Positions 12,337-24,830 of a DNA stretch of 64,000 nt are shown one piece after another (position 1 is the stretch's first letter; every line of letters begins with the position of its first letter). The DNA comes from Luidia sarsii. Taxonomy: Eukaryota > Echinodermata > Asteroidea > Paxillosida > Luidiidae. Under the pieces are notes generated by a model. It ran no database searches and was not told the DNA's origin. It was given only the letters and a program-made list of their open reading frames with translations. The stretch covers positions 7,218,566 to 7,282,565 of the forward strand of contig OX465115.1 of NCBI GenBank assembly GCA_949987565.1, read 5' to 3'. A program made the translations under genes and the position numbers.

Positions 12337-12579
12337 GATTGGACAAACGGAAACCATCTTCCCATTGCCTATAAAAGAGAGCCAATCAGAGAGCACACTA
12401 CCCTTGAGCCCTGATTGGTCAAAATACATGTGTACCAGGATCTGATTGGTGGACAGAATTGTTCTTGGATCCCAGCTTGACACGAAATTGTCAATGGGAT
12501 TTCATGTGTTAAAATTCTCCCTAGGACTGTGCATAGCATAATGTGGGACAGCAAACCAGAAACTGATTGGTTGACAGCC
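12337..12579 (+). promoter_or_regulatory. TATA/CCAAT cluster, unit 2
   Basis: Same motif set as in unit 1; TATAAAAG is at 12370-12377. Confidence 0.35.
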
Positions 12580-14093
12580 CGTGAGCTTGGATCCTTGCTT
12601 GCCACGAAAAAGGCAATGGGACTTGTGTGCTGAATGATCTCCATAAAAAACTATGCATAGCCTAATGTAGGTCAACCCATCCATTGGCATGAACTACCAT
12701 GTACTTATGCAATTCCTATGAAGTACATGTAGGCCATGAAAACTTCAATGTTCAACATACATGTATCTCCACCTCGATCAACTGTAATGTGTTGTACACT
12801 GAACCATGCATGAGTGTAACGGCAATAGAAACCAGGCATCTTTGACATAATAGGAAACACAATTTAGCATTCATTGAAGCTAAGAATAAGGCATTATTTT
12901 GATCACTGAATGATAAAATGTGTTGTACGCATTAGAAGCAGGTAAAACAAGCTAGCTATTGGCTTTCTGATTCCCGTTAGAAAGTGGCCGATTTTTCTGG
13001 ACACACCAGGAAACATGCTCAATGGTTTCCAGATTAGTTTGTCAATTAGTTGAGTTCCCAATGATGTGAAATATGCCATGGTTTTATGCAGTGGGTGGTT
13101 TTAGCAAATATGTCCATTATTTTTGAGGTTTCCTTTCCACCTTTTCCATCTAGAAGAACTTGTCATTTACATGTAGTCTCTTAATATAAAGGCAAATGAA
13201 ACACCTATACATGTAGGAGCACTGCCCACCAGACTCTGGCATGGATGTGTTATGATTTCTGTCCCACTGGGATGTCAGAGGCCCAAAGTAAACACAAAAG
13301 TTGATCATGCGCATTTCTCAAAAAACTTGGGCTGACTCGGGGTTAAAAGAAAATGTCTCTTTAATTATTTCTCCCGCTGTCATTTCCAGCCCATAATTCC
13401 ATTCTGTTTGGGTTTCTGGTTGACCAATCTATCCATAAATACCTAAATCTCTCTCTCTCTTTTTTAAACTGTTCAAGTTGCTCTTTATAATGGAAAGTTT
13501 GCAGTGATGGGCACCATCAGTAGCACTCTTCTTGCATTAAGGAGTGTACGTACGTGGCATAGAAAAGAGCCGGTAACTCTACGTTTTTGGTAGTGTTTAC
13601 TTTGCCCGTCATCAGGAGACGCCTGGATTCCAACCATCATCAGTGCATATGCCTAATGAAGGTGCTTGAGTGTGGGGAAGCTTTCCACCAATGGAGCACA
13701 CAGAATCATTTCTGCCAGTGTGACTGAGGTGAGATTATATCACCCCCGTGGTCAGGTTGTCTCATTGGCGGGAAGATCCTGCACGCTCCAGTGGCCGCCT
13801 TGGTTGGAAAGATTCTCCATGCCCCAGCCTCTTCATCAGGCACATAAATTATACACCGATGATAATTGGAATCCAGCAGTCTCCTGAACACGGGTAGATA
13901 GAGTATACCCTACCCAAAACATTGAGCTTCACATGTACCAGCTTGTTTCAGAGTCACCGTCTCGAAAGAAAAGTGCTACACGGTTCACTGCAAAGCTTCT
14001 GCTTATGTAGTATTTCCACCATGAAAACCTTCAAGTCTTACCTCACCACTTCCTGTTTTTTTTATTGGGGTCAAAACCTTAGAAAGTTTAAAA

Positions 14094-14735
14094 CAAAACA
14101 CCACACCAACTTGCCACTGACTCTTGCTGGTGTGGTGGTCGAAAGTTTTCTTAAAAAAATTAATTGATAAATATGCAAGAATGCACCTTCAGCTTGATTG
14201 GCCACCTTTTCAAGAGGTGGTGTGGAGTAGAAAACACTTTTCAAAAAGTAAGAAATATAAAAAAGACACAAAAAAATAAAAATCCACATCCACCTTGATG
14301 ACTGGCCACCTTTTGGTTTTGTGGTGTGGGGGAGAAAAGACTCGTGAACAAAAACGGAAAAATATGAATAAAAAAATAAAATAAAAACACCTCCACTTTG
14401 ACTGGCCACCGTTTTGTTTGGTGGTGTGGAGGAGAAAAGACTTGTAAAAAAAGTAAAAAAATATAAAAAGACAAAAAAATGAATAAAAACACCTCCACCT
14501 TGACTGGCCACCTTTTTAGTTTGGTGGTGTGGAGGAGAAAAGATTTGTAAAAAAAAAAAAAAAAAAATCGAAAGACAAAAAAATAAATAAAAACACCTCC
14601 ACCTTGACTGGCCACCTTTTTTGTTTGGTGGTGTGGAGGAGAAAAGACTTGTAAAAAAATGAAAAAAAACACAAAAAAACCCTCCACCTTGAGTGGCTAC
14701 CTTTTGGTTTGGTGGTGTGGAGGTAGAAAACACTC
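14094..14735. repeat. Hairpin minisatellite, unit 3
   Basis: Same monomers as unit 2, with small differences in A-run length. Confidence 0.92.
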
Positions 14736-15198
14736 CATTTGGTTTATCCCTGTCATTCAGCCTTTGAGAAATTTGGTCCTTCTAGGATCAAAATTTCAGT
14801 CCCTCCTAATCATTGGTATTATCTTTTTGGTCATTTTAGTCATTATAAGCAGTAATTTGCAACATATTTGCATATTGGAGTACATGTACTTTAAAAATTA
14901 AAAACTAGGGGGTAAAACACTCCCACTTAACTAACCACCTCCATTAAGAGCAACTCCAACATGTCCAATGAAAGTTCTCTTTCCCACGCAACGGACATTA
15001 CACACAACGGACATTATGCCAAGTCTCTACTCCAATTACTGTTTCCAAATCATAGACGTAACAATTCCTCTACATTAGCACCATGTTGTATAGGGCCTTT
15101 AAGCTTTATTCAATAGTTGACCATCTTCCAAAATCAACATGGAAACCCTTCACAGGTTCAGTTTGCCATTTATAGTAGAAAAAAATGTCCCAAACATA

Positions 15199-16292
15199 AG
15201 GCCTTTTCACACTATGAAAAATCTCCGTGTTGAACACGGGTCGGACCCGTGTTGAAATGACTGACCTTTTCACACTACAACATTTCAACACGGGTCGGAC
15301 CCGTGTAGAGCGCTCGACCCGTGTTGAAACCAACCCTGCTCGGGAGGTGGGTTGAGAGTTCTCGACCCGTGTTGAAAATTTCAACACGTGTAGAAAGCCG
15401 TAGTGTGAACGTCTCCGGGTTGAGTTCGACCCGTGTTGGGAGACGGCCGAGTGCGCATGCGTAGCAGCGCCACACTAGATATTGTACTGTGCAACGAACA
15501 AACATGCCAGATTTAATACGTCCGTGGTTGCATGGGGTATTAAACCCCACATGCAAAGGCTGCGCTGCCTCGAGTTCAGCTAGTACATGTACAGGCACAA
15601 GAAACATGACAACTTCTCTGGCTGTAGGCACATAATTTGCTTGTCTTGAAGCAATATCCCTGTCATTATCGGAATGGAAAAATGTGTCTTTTTACAATCA
15701 TGTATCATTATAAGAAGCTCTCGCAGGGTGAGATCGGCAAAAAACGGGTACTAACAAAGTCGTCAGCGATGCACTGTAGTCTGTATACTACGATGTCAAA
15801 CTTCGCGTGCGTGCATGTGGCGGCAGAAAATACGAGAAGTCATTCGATCGATTTTACTAAGGAGTAAGGGAGGTTTAAAAGACCACTATACAAATTACAA
15901 AACTATTGTACTTATAAATCAACGTTGCCGGTAATTTTCTTTCATCAAACAGTTGCAATAAATAAACAATAGCCGCTGCGTTGCAGAATATAAACGAGGC
16001 GCTGGCGGCTTCCGGATTCGAGAAGTCAGCAATACAGTGCCGTGACGCACCGCAATGCATTATGGGGTTTTTTAGATTGGACCCGTGTTGAAAGTTCGAT
16101 GCCGTGTGTAGTGTGAAACGATCACGCATTACACGGGCCGAAACATTACACGGGTTGAGAAAATGCCGGTGTGGCGTTGCGTAGTGTGAAACCGCGGCGA
16201 GAGTGACCCGTGTTGAATTCAACACGGGTCGGACCCATGTCGGACCCGTGTAAGTTTCAACACGTGTTGAACGTTATAGTGTGAAAAGGCCT
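15199..16292. mobile_element. Fold-back MITE, unit 3
   Basis: Same ends and flanks as in units 1 and 2, with length equal to unit 2. Confidence 0.85.
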
Positions 16293-16803
16293 ATAGGTTA
16301 TACCCGGACCAAGAAAGTGACACATGACTATAAGAGATTGTTTGTCTCTTTACTTCAGCGTCCGCCTCAAAACACATGGGTATCACACATACTGGATGGT
16401 GATGGCCCAGGGGCCACCACCAAACACGTGGGTACCACAGGTACCCAATTAAACCAGCATGGCCTAAAACATGAGTGCAAACATTGAGTGATGGCCATCG
16501 GCCAGAGGCCAAAGAGGATAACCCCTGTCAGCACTGCCACAAATTTTGATACTTATAAATAAAGGCACATAGCATTTGACCTTGGTAAATTTGAGCCACA
16601 CGATATCTTTCCCTGTGGTACATCAAAGAAAGATTATAATTATTGTTAGACTTACCCCCAAAAAATGACACCAACGACAGTAATTATGTTTTGTGCCAAA
16701 ATGCCATAGCATGAATTTATTTTGATTTAGCCAGAAACAATTTCTGCCGGATACCAATACTTTGTAATCAGGGCAAACTGGCAAATAACAAAAAGAAAAT
16801 CAA

Positions 16804-17396
16804 GTGGGGCACACCAGACACCTTGGGCACACCAGACCAAACTGAAATTTGGGCACACCAGACCCATAGGAAAGTTGGGCACAGCAGACCCAACTGAACA
16901 TTGGGCACAGCACACCCAAATTTTTAACGTTGGGCACACCAGACCCTTATGAAAGTTGGGTACAGGAGACCCAAATGAACATTGGGCACAGCAGACCCAA
17001 ATGAACGTTGGGCACACCAGACCCATAGGAAAGTTGGGCACAGCAGACCCAACTGAACGTTGGGCACACCAGACCCATATGAAAGTTGGGCACCCCAGAC
17101 CCAAATGAAAGATCGGCACATTAGACCCAATTGAAAGATGGGCACACCAGACCTAATTGAAAGTTGGGCACACCAGACCCAAATGAACGCTGGGCACAGC
17201 AGACCCAAATGAAAGTTGGGCACACCATACCCAAATGAAAGATGGGCACACCAGACCCAATTGAAAGATGGGCGCACTAGACCTAATTGAAAGTTGGGCA
17301 CATCAGACCCAAATGAAAGTTGGGCACACCAGACCCAATTGAAAGATGGGCACACCAGACCTAATTGAAAGATGGGCGCACCATGCAGAGACCCCT
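16804..17396. repeat. 26-bp minisatellite, unit 3
   Basis: Same monomer order with a few private substitutions, including CCCTTATG near 16945 and GCGCACTAG near 17273. Confidence 0.94.
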
Positions 17397-17697
17397 TCAA
17401 ACACCCAAACACCAACCTGAAAAATGGTCAAACATTTGAAATTGCTGAGCAAACCAAACCCAGCCACTTTAGGCCATGTAGGCCTCATAGTTACAATGTA
17501 AACAAGAATTAACTACCCACATAGCATGTGTATGAAATGAAATGAATGCAGAAATTATTCCAATGTCAATTCAAAAGCCTATAAAGATAAAAGCACAATA
17601 ATACTATTTGTTACACAATAAGCCAGAAAGGCCCACCGCTTATACATACGGTCGAGATGACCCCTGGTAAACATCACAGGGCGGCAAAGCCTATTAA

Positions 17698-18393
17698 CCA
17701 CTTCGCGCCGGGGGGTTTTTCAGCGCCGATGACCGCCATACGGGGGTTTTTGAACAATGCATCATTTTAAAATCTTGCTAAAACAATCGGAACAATATAT
17801 TTCTGTGAAATAAATCAATAAGGGTATACTATGGGTACAAGAGAGTAAAACCTGGCACAATTCGGACGTCGTTGTGGCCTTTGTCAAGAGATTATCCGTT
17901 CGAAAAAGGGCCCTTTGTGCGTCGTCAATGGACCGTAACGGACGTGTGTGTGTGGGTGCGTGTACGCTGCTGACAATCCCTGACCGCAGACTCCAGCCTC
18001 CACCCCAGGCAGTCAAATCTTCGAGTTGGTCGGCCACAAACGAGCGTACAGATTACGGTAAAGAATGTGGGGGGAATTCCAATGCCAGACCGACGACCGT
18101 TGGGCTGTGTGGCATGCAAAGACAATGTGCCCCGCGTGCTTTCAGCTGCAGCGCAGTATCCCTCGATCCTCCACAGTAAAAGTCCCACAATTGCACAATT
18201 ACTGCTTCTAATCTTGCAATTCATGTGGCAACGTGCGTCAAAAAGGGTCTTTGTACTGATTCATATTGCTTTGTTCTTAGCTGAAAAGAGTCTTTGTTTA
18301 GAATGTGGACAATAGTGGTGCCCGGATTCGGAGGGCCCCGTTGCAAAGGAAATCCAATTGACCTCCGGATTCGGAGGTCCCGGCGCGAAGTGG
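17698..18393. mobile_element. TTAA-flanked MITE, unit 3
   Basis: Same 696-bp element and flanks. It lies upstream of the point where unit 3 switches to unit-4-type sequence (after about 18480). Confidence 0.9.
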
Positions 18394-18678
18394 TTAAATG
18401 AGAACTTAGTTGCCTGGCAAGTACCTGTATTTGATACCGAAAAATAAAATTAGGCTAATTTACGTTAACAAAATGATAGTTGTGATAAACCAACAAAATT
18501 GATCCCGTGTCTGACAAATTTCCCGCCAAAAAAGTGCCAACATTAGGAGGAGTTGGGGATGGAGGTGGGTAATTAAAACATTATGGAGCTCACATAGATG
18601 TGACCTCCATGAATAGCTGTGACAAAGTGAGACATTTTTTTCATTAACAGCCCAAAACAAAAAACCTAGAAAGATGCC

Positions 18679-18921
18679 GATTGGACAAACGGAAACCATC
18701 TTCCCATTGCCTATAAAAGAGAGCCAATCAGAGAGCACACTACCCTTGAGCCCTGATTGGTCAAAATACATGTGTACCAGGATCTGATTGGTGGACAGAA
18801 TTGTTCTTGGATCCCAGCTTGACACGAAATTGTCAATGGGATTTCATGTGTTAAAATTCTCCCTAGGACTGTGCATAGCATAATGTGGGACAGCAAACCA
18901 GAAACTGATTGGTTGACAGCC
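18679..18921 (+). promoter_or_regulatory. TATA/CCAAT cluster, unit 3
   Basis: Same motif set; TATAAAAG is at 18712-18719. Confidence 0.35.
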
Positions 18922-20437
18922 CATGAGCTTGGATCCTTGCTTGCCACGAAAAAGGCAATGGGACTTGTGTGCTAAATGATCTCCATAAAAAACTATGCAT
19001 AGCCTAATGTAGGTCAACCCATCCATTGGCATGAACTACCATGTACTTATGCAATTCCTATGAAGTACATGTAGGCCATGAAAACTTCAATGTTCAACAT
19101 ACATGTATCTCCACCTCGATCAACTGTAATGTGTTGTACACTGAACCATGTATGAGTGTAACGGCAATAGAAACCAGGCATCTTTGACATAATAGGAAAC
19201 ACAATTTAGCATTCATTGAAGCTAAGAATAAGGCATTATTTTGATCACTGAATGATAAAATGTGTTGTACGCATTAGAAGCAGGTAAAACAAGCTAGCTA
19301 TTGGCTTTCTGATTCCCGTTAGAAAGTGGCCGATTTTTCTGGACACACCAGGAAACATGCTCAATGGTTTCCAGATTAGTTTGTCAATTAGTTGAGTTCC
19401 CAATGATGTGAAATATGCCATGGTTTTATGCAGTGGGTGGTTTTAGCAAATATGTCCATTATTTTTGAGGTTTCCTTTCCACCTTTTCCATCTAGAAGAA
19501 CTTGTCATTTACATGTAGTCTCTTAATATAAAGGCAAATGAAACACCTATACATGTAGGAGCACTGCCCACCAGACTCTGGCATGGATGTGTTATGATTT
19601 CTGTCCCACTGGGATGTCAGAGGCCCAAAGTAAACACAAAAGTTGATCATGCGCATTTCTCAAAAAACTTGGGCTGACTCGGGGTTAAAAGAAAATGTCT
19701 CTTTAATTATTTCTCCCGCTGTCATTTCCAGCCCATAATTCCATTCTGTTTGGGTTTCTGGTTGACCAATCTATCCATAAATACCTAAATCTCTCTCTCT
19801 CTCTTTTTTAAACCGTTCAAGTTGCTCTTTATAATGGAAAGTTTGCAGTGATGGGCACCATCAGTAGCACTCTTCTTGCATTAAGGAGTGTACGTACGTG
19901 GCATAGAAAAGAGCCGGTAACTCTACGTTTTTGGTAGTGTTTACTTTGCCCGTCATCAGGAGACGCCTGGATTCCAACCATCATCAGTGCATATGCCTAA
20001 TGAAGGTGCTTGAGTGTGGGGAAGCTTTCCACCAATGGAGCACACAGAATCATTTCTGCCAGTGTGACTGAGGTGAGATTATATCACCCCCGTGGTCAGG
20101 TTGTCTCATTGGCGGGAAGATCCTGCACGCTCCAGTGGCCGCCTTGGTTGGAAAGATTCTCCATGCCCCAGCCTCTTCATCAGGCACATAAATTATACAC
20201 CGATGATAATTGGAATCCAGCAGTCTCCTGAACACGGGTAGATAGAGTATACCCTACCCAAAACATTGAGCTTCACATGTACCAGCTTGTTTCAGAGTCA
20301 CCGTCTCGAAAGAAAAGTGCTACACGGTTCACTGCAAAGCTTCTGCTTATGTAGTATTTCCACCATGAAAACCTTCAAGTCTTACCTCACCACTTCCTGG
20401 TTTTTTTATTGGGGTCAAAACCTTAGAAAGTTTAAAA

Positions 20438-21185
20438 CAAAACACCACACCAACTTGCCACTGACTCTTGGTGGTGTGGTGGTCGAAAGATTTCTTTAAA
20501 AAATTAATTGATAAATATGCAAAAATGCACCTTCAGCTTGATTGGCCACCTTTTCAAGAGGTGGTGTGGAGGAGAAAACACTTTTCAAAAAGTAAGAAAT
20601 ATAAAAAAGACACAAAAAAATAAAAATCCACATCCACCTTGATGACTGGCCACCTTTTGGTTTTGTGGTGTGGGGGAGAAAAGACTCGTGAACAAAAACG
20701 GAAAAATATAAATAAAAAAATAAAATAAAAACACCTCCACTTTGACTGGCCACCGTTTTGTTTGGTGGTGTGGAGGAGAAAAGACTTGTAAAAAAAGTAA
20801 AAAAATATCAAAAGAAAAAAAAATGAATAAAAACACCTCCACCTTGACTGGCCACCTTTTTTGTTTGGTGGTGTGGAGGAGAAAAGACTTGTAAAAAAAG
20901 AAAAAAAATATAAAAAGACAAAAAAATAAATAAAAACACCTCCACCTTGACTGGCCACCTTTTTAGTTTGGTGGTGTGGAGGAGAAAAGATTTGTAAAAA
21001 AAAAAAAAAAAAATCGAAAGACAAAAAAATAAATAAAAACACCTTCACCTTGACTGGCCACCTTTTTTTGTTTGGTGGTGTGGAGGAGAAAAGACTTGTA
21101 AAAAAATGAAAAAAAAAAACACAAAAAAAACCTCCACCTTGAGTGGCTACCTTTTGGTTTGGTGGTGTGGAGGTAGAAAACACTC
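20438..21185. repeat. Hairpin minisatellite, unit 4 (one extra monomer)
   Basis: One additional monomer (about 20838-20938) makes this copy roughly 100 bp longer than in units 1-3, showing monomer-level gain or loss inside otherwise similar units. Confidence 0.9.
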
Positions 21186-21648
21186 CATTTGGTTTATCCC
21201 TGTCATTCAGCCTTTGAGAAATTTGGTCCTTCTAGGATCAAAATTTCAGTCCCTCCTAATCATTGGTATTATCTTTTTGGTCATTTTAGTCATTATAAGC
21301 AGTAATTTGCAACATATTTGCATATTGGAGTACGTGTACTTTAAAAATTAAAAACTAGGGGGTAAAACACTCCCACTTAACTATCCACCTCCATTAAGAG
21401 CAACTCCAACATGTCCAATGAAAGTTCTCTTTCCCACGCAACGGACATAACACACAACGGACATTATGCCAAGTCTCTACTCCAATTACTGTTTCCAAAT
21501 CATAGATGTAACAATTCCTCTACATTAGCACCATGTTGTATAGGGCCTTTAAGCTTTATTCAATAGTTGACCATCTTCCAAAATCAACATGGAAACCCTT
21601 CACAGGTTCAGTTTGCCATTTATAGTAGAAAAAAATGTCCCAAACATA

Positions 21649-22762
21649 AGGCCTTTTCACACTATGAAAAATCTTCGTGTTGAACACGGGTCGGACCCGT
21701 GTTGAAATGACTGACCTTTTCACACTACAACATTTCAACACGGGTCGGACCCGTGTAGAGCGCTCGACCCGTGTTGAAACCAACCCTGCTCGGGAGGTGG
21801 GTTGAGAGTTCTCGACCCGTGTTGAAAATTTCAACACGTGTTGAAAGCCGTAGTGTGAACGTCTCCGGGTTGAGTTCGACCCGTGTTGGGAGACGGCCGA
21901 GTGCGCATGCGTAGCAGCGCCACACTAGATATTGTACTGTGCAACGAACAAACATGCCAGATTTTGTTGTTGCATGCACGGACGTATATTTATACGTCCG
22001 TGGTTGCATGGGGTATTAAACCCCACATGCAAAGGCTGCGCTGCCTCGAGTTAAGCTAGTACATGTACAGGCACAAGAAACATGACAACTTCTCTGGCTG
22101 TAGGCACATAATTTGCTTGTCTTGAAGCAATATCCCTGTCATTATCGGAATGGAAAAATGTGTCTTTTTACAATCATGTTTCATTATAAGAAGCTCTCGC
22201 AGGGTGAGATCGGCAAAAAACGGGTACTAACAAAGTCGTCAGCGATGCACTGTAGTCTGTACTACGATATCAAACTTCGCGTGCGTGCATGTGGCGGCAG
22301 AAAATACGAGAAGTCATTCGATCGATTTTACTAAGGAGTAAGGGAGGTTTAAAAGACCACTATACAAATTACAAAACTATTGTACTTATAAATCAACGTT
22401 GTAATTTTCTTTCATCAAACAGTTGCAACAAATAAACAATAGCCACTGCGTCGCAGAAAATAAACGACGCGCTGGCGGCTTCCGGATTCGAGAAGTCAGC
22501 AATACAGTGCCGTGACGCACCGCAATGGATTATGGGGGTTTTCAGATTGGACCCGTGTTGAAAGTTCGATGCCGTGTGTAGTGTGAAACGATCACGCATT
22601 ACACGGGTCGAAACATTACACGGGTTGAGAAAATGCCGGTGTGGCGTTGCGTAGTGTGAAACCGCGGCGAGAGTGACCCGTGTTGAATTCAACACGGGTC
22701 GGACCCATGTCGGACTCGTGTAAGTTTCAACACGTGTTGAACGTTATAGTGTGAAAAGGCCT
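21649..22762. mobile_element. Fold-back MITE, unit 4
   Basis: Same ends and flanks. It is longer than the other copies, chiefly because it keeps a 26-bp palindrome (21977-22002) and its left flank, which are deleted in units 1-3. Confidence 0.85.
21977..22002. repeat. Palindrome retained only in unit 4
   Basis: CACGGACGTATA is followed by TT and its exact reverse complement, giving 12-bp arms. The 8-mer GTTGCATG lies directly on both sides. In units 1-3 the left arm and left GTTGCATG are missing, leaving only TACGTCCGTGG. Confidence 0.85.
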
Positions 22763-23273
22763 ATAGGTTATACCCGGACCAAGAAAGTGACACATGACTA
22801 TAAGAGATTGTTTGTCTCTTTACTTCAGCGTCCGCCTCAAAACACATGGGTATCACACATACTGGATGGTGATGGCCCAGGGGCCACCACCAAACACGTG
22901 GGTACCACAGGTACCCAATTAAACCAGCATGGCCTAAAACATGAGTGCAAACATTGAGTGATGGCCATCGGCCAGAGGCCAAAGAGGATAACCCCTGTCA
23001 GCACTGCCACAAATTTTGATACTTATAAATAAAGGCACATAGCATTTGACCTTGGTAAATTTGAGCCAAACGATATCTTTCCCTGTGGTACATCAAAGAA
23101 AGATTACAATTATTGTTAGACTTACCCCAAAAAAATGACACCCACGACAGTAATTATGTTTTGTGCCAAAATGCCATAGCATGAATTTATTTTGATTTAG
23201 CCAGAAACAATTTCTACCGGATACCAATACTTTGTAATCAGGGCAAACTGGCAAATAACAAAAAGAAAAACAA

Positions 23274-23910
23274 GTGGGGCACACCAGACACCTTGGGCAC
23301 ACCAGACCAAACTGAAATTTGGGCACACCAGACCCATAGGAAAGTTGGGCACAGCAGACCCAACTGAACGTTGGGCACACCAGACCCATATGAAAGTTAG
23401 GTACAGCAGACCCAAATGAACATTGGGCACAGCACACCCAAATGAACGTTGGGCACACCAAACCCATATGAAAGTTGGGTACAGGAGACCCAAATGAACA
23501 TTGGGCACAGCAGACCCAAATGAACATTGGGCACACCAGACCCATAGGAAAGTTGGGCACAGCAGACCCAACTGAACGTTGGGCACACCAGACCCATATG
23601 AAAGTTGGGCACCCCAGACCCAAATGAAAGATCGGCACATTAGACCCAATTGAAAGATGGGCACACCAGACCTAATTGAAAGTTGGGCACACCAGACCCA
23701 AATGAATGCTGGGCACAGCAGACCCAAATGAAAGTTGGGAACACCATACCCAAATGAAAGATGGGCACAACAGACCCAATTGAAAGATGGGCGAACCAGA
23801 CCTAATTGAAAGTTGGGCACATCAGACCCAAATGAAAGTTGGGCACACCAGACCCAATTGAAAGATGGGCACACCAGACCTAATTGAAAGATGGGCGCAC
23901 CAGACCCCTT
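23274..23910. repeat. 26-bp minisatellite, unit 4
   Basis: Longer than in units 1-3 by about two monomers, with a different inner order. The odd 29-bp monomer of units 1-3 (CCCAAATTTTGAAC) is replaced by regular ones. Confidence 0.92.
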
Positions 23911-24206
23911 CAAACACCCAAACACCAACCTGAAAAATGGTCAAACATATGAAATTGCTGAGCAAACCAAACCCAGCCACTTTAGGCCATGTAGGCCTCA
24001 TAGTTACAATGTAAACAAGAATTAACTACCCACATAGCGTGTGTATGAAATGAAATGAATGCAGAAATTATTCCAATGTCAATTCAAAAGCCTATACAGA
24101 TAAAAGCACAATAATACTATTTGTTACACAATAAGCCAGAAAGGCCCACCGCTTATACATACGGTCGAGATGACCCCTGGTAAATATCACAGGGCGCCAA
24201 AGCCTA

Positions 24207-24210
24207 TTAA
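24207..24210. other. Empty TTAA target site in unit 4
   Basis: The flanks of the unit 1-3 element (AAAGCCTA on the left, ATGAGAACTTAG on the right) are joined here through a single TTAA. This is either the pre-insertion state or a precise excision, which piggyBac-type elements are known to make. Confidence 0.9.
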
Positions 24211-24490
24211 ATGAGAACTTAGTTGCCTGGCAAGTACCTGTATTTGATACCGAAAAATAAAATTAGGCTAATTTACGTTAACAAAATGATAGTTGTGATA
24301 AACCAACAAAATTGATCCCGTGTCTGACAAATTTCCCGCCAAAAAAGTGCCAACATTAGGAGGAGTTGGGGATGGAGGTGGGTAATTAAAACATTATGGA
24401 GCTCACATAGATGTGACCTCCATGAATAGCTGTGACAAAGTGAGACTTTTTTTCATTAACAGCCCAAAACAAAAAACCTAGAAAGATGCC

Positions 24491-24733
24491 GATTGGACAA
24501 ACGGAAACCATCTTCCCATTGCCTATAAAAGAGAGCCAATCAGAGAGCACACTACCCTTGAGCCCTGATTGGTCAAAATACATGTGTACCAGGATCTGAT
24601 TGGTGGACAGAATTGTTCTTGGATCCCAGCTTGACACGAAATTGTCAATGGGATTTCATGTGTTAAAATTCTCCCTAGGACTGTGCATAGCATAATGTGG
24701 GACAGCAAACCAGAAACTGATTGGTTGACAGCC
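24491..24733 (+). promoter_or_regulatory. TATA/CCAAT cluster, unit 4
   Basis: Same motif set; TATAAAAG is at 24524-24531. It is intact although unit 4 differs nearby. Confidence 0.35.
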
Positions 24734-24830
24734 CATGAGCTTGGATCCTTGCTTGCCACGAAAAAGGCAATGGGACTTGTGTGCTGAATGATCTCCATAA
24801 AAAACTATTCATAGCCTAATGTACATGTAG

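Larger units (their letters stand above)
6332..12670. repeat. Macrosatellite unit 2
   Basis: 6339 bp. It is nearly identical to unit 3 over most of its length and shares with it variants absent from units 1 and 4, such as CTTGCTGGTG near 7790 and the CCG insertion near 9587. Its last part (around 12160-12600) matches unit 1 instead. It has the same internal order as unit 1 and contains no gene. Confidence 0.97.
12671..19012. repeat. Macrosatellite unit 3 (mosaic of unit-2 and unit-4 types)
   Basis: 6342 bp. The first 5.8 kb carries the unit-2 variants. From about 18487 to the end it carries unit-4 variants, for example GATCCCGTG rather than GATCCAGTG and GCCCATGAG rather than GCCCGTGAG. This is the pattern expected of unequal crossing-over or gene conversion. 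It has a few private changes in the 26-bp minisatellite. Confidence 0.96.
19013..24830. repeat. Macrosatellite unit 4 (no TTAA element)
   Basis: 5818 bp. It is shorter because the 696-bp TTAA element is missing; a single TTAA remains at 24207-24210. It is longer elsewhere, with one extra minisatellite monomer, extra 26-bp monomers, and a 26-bp palindrome at 21977-22002 that units 1-3 have partly lost. Several base variants are shared with unit 1 rather than with units 2 and 3. Confidence 0.96.
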
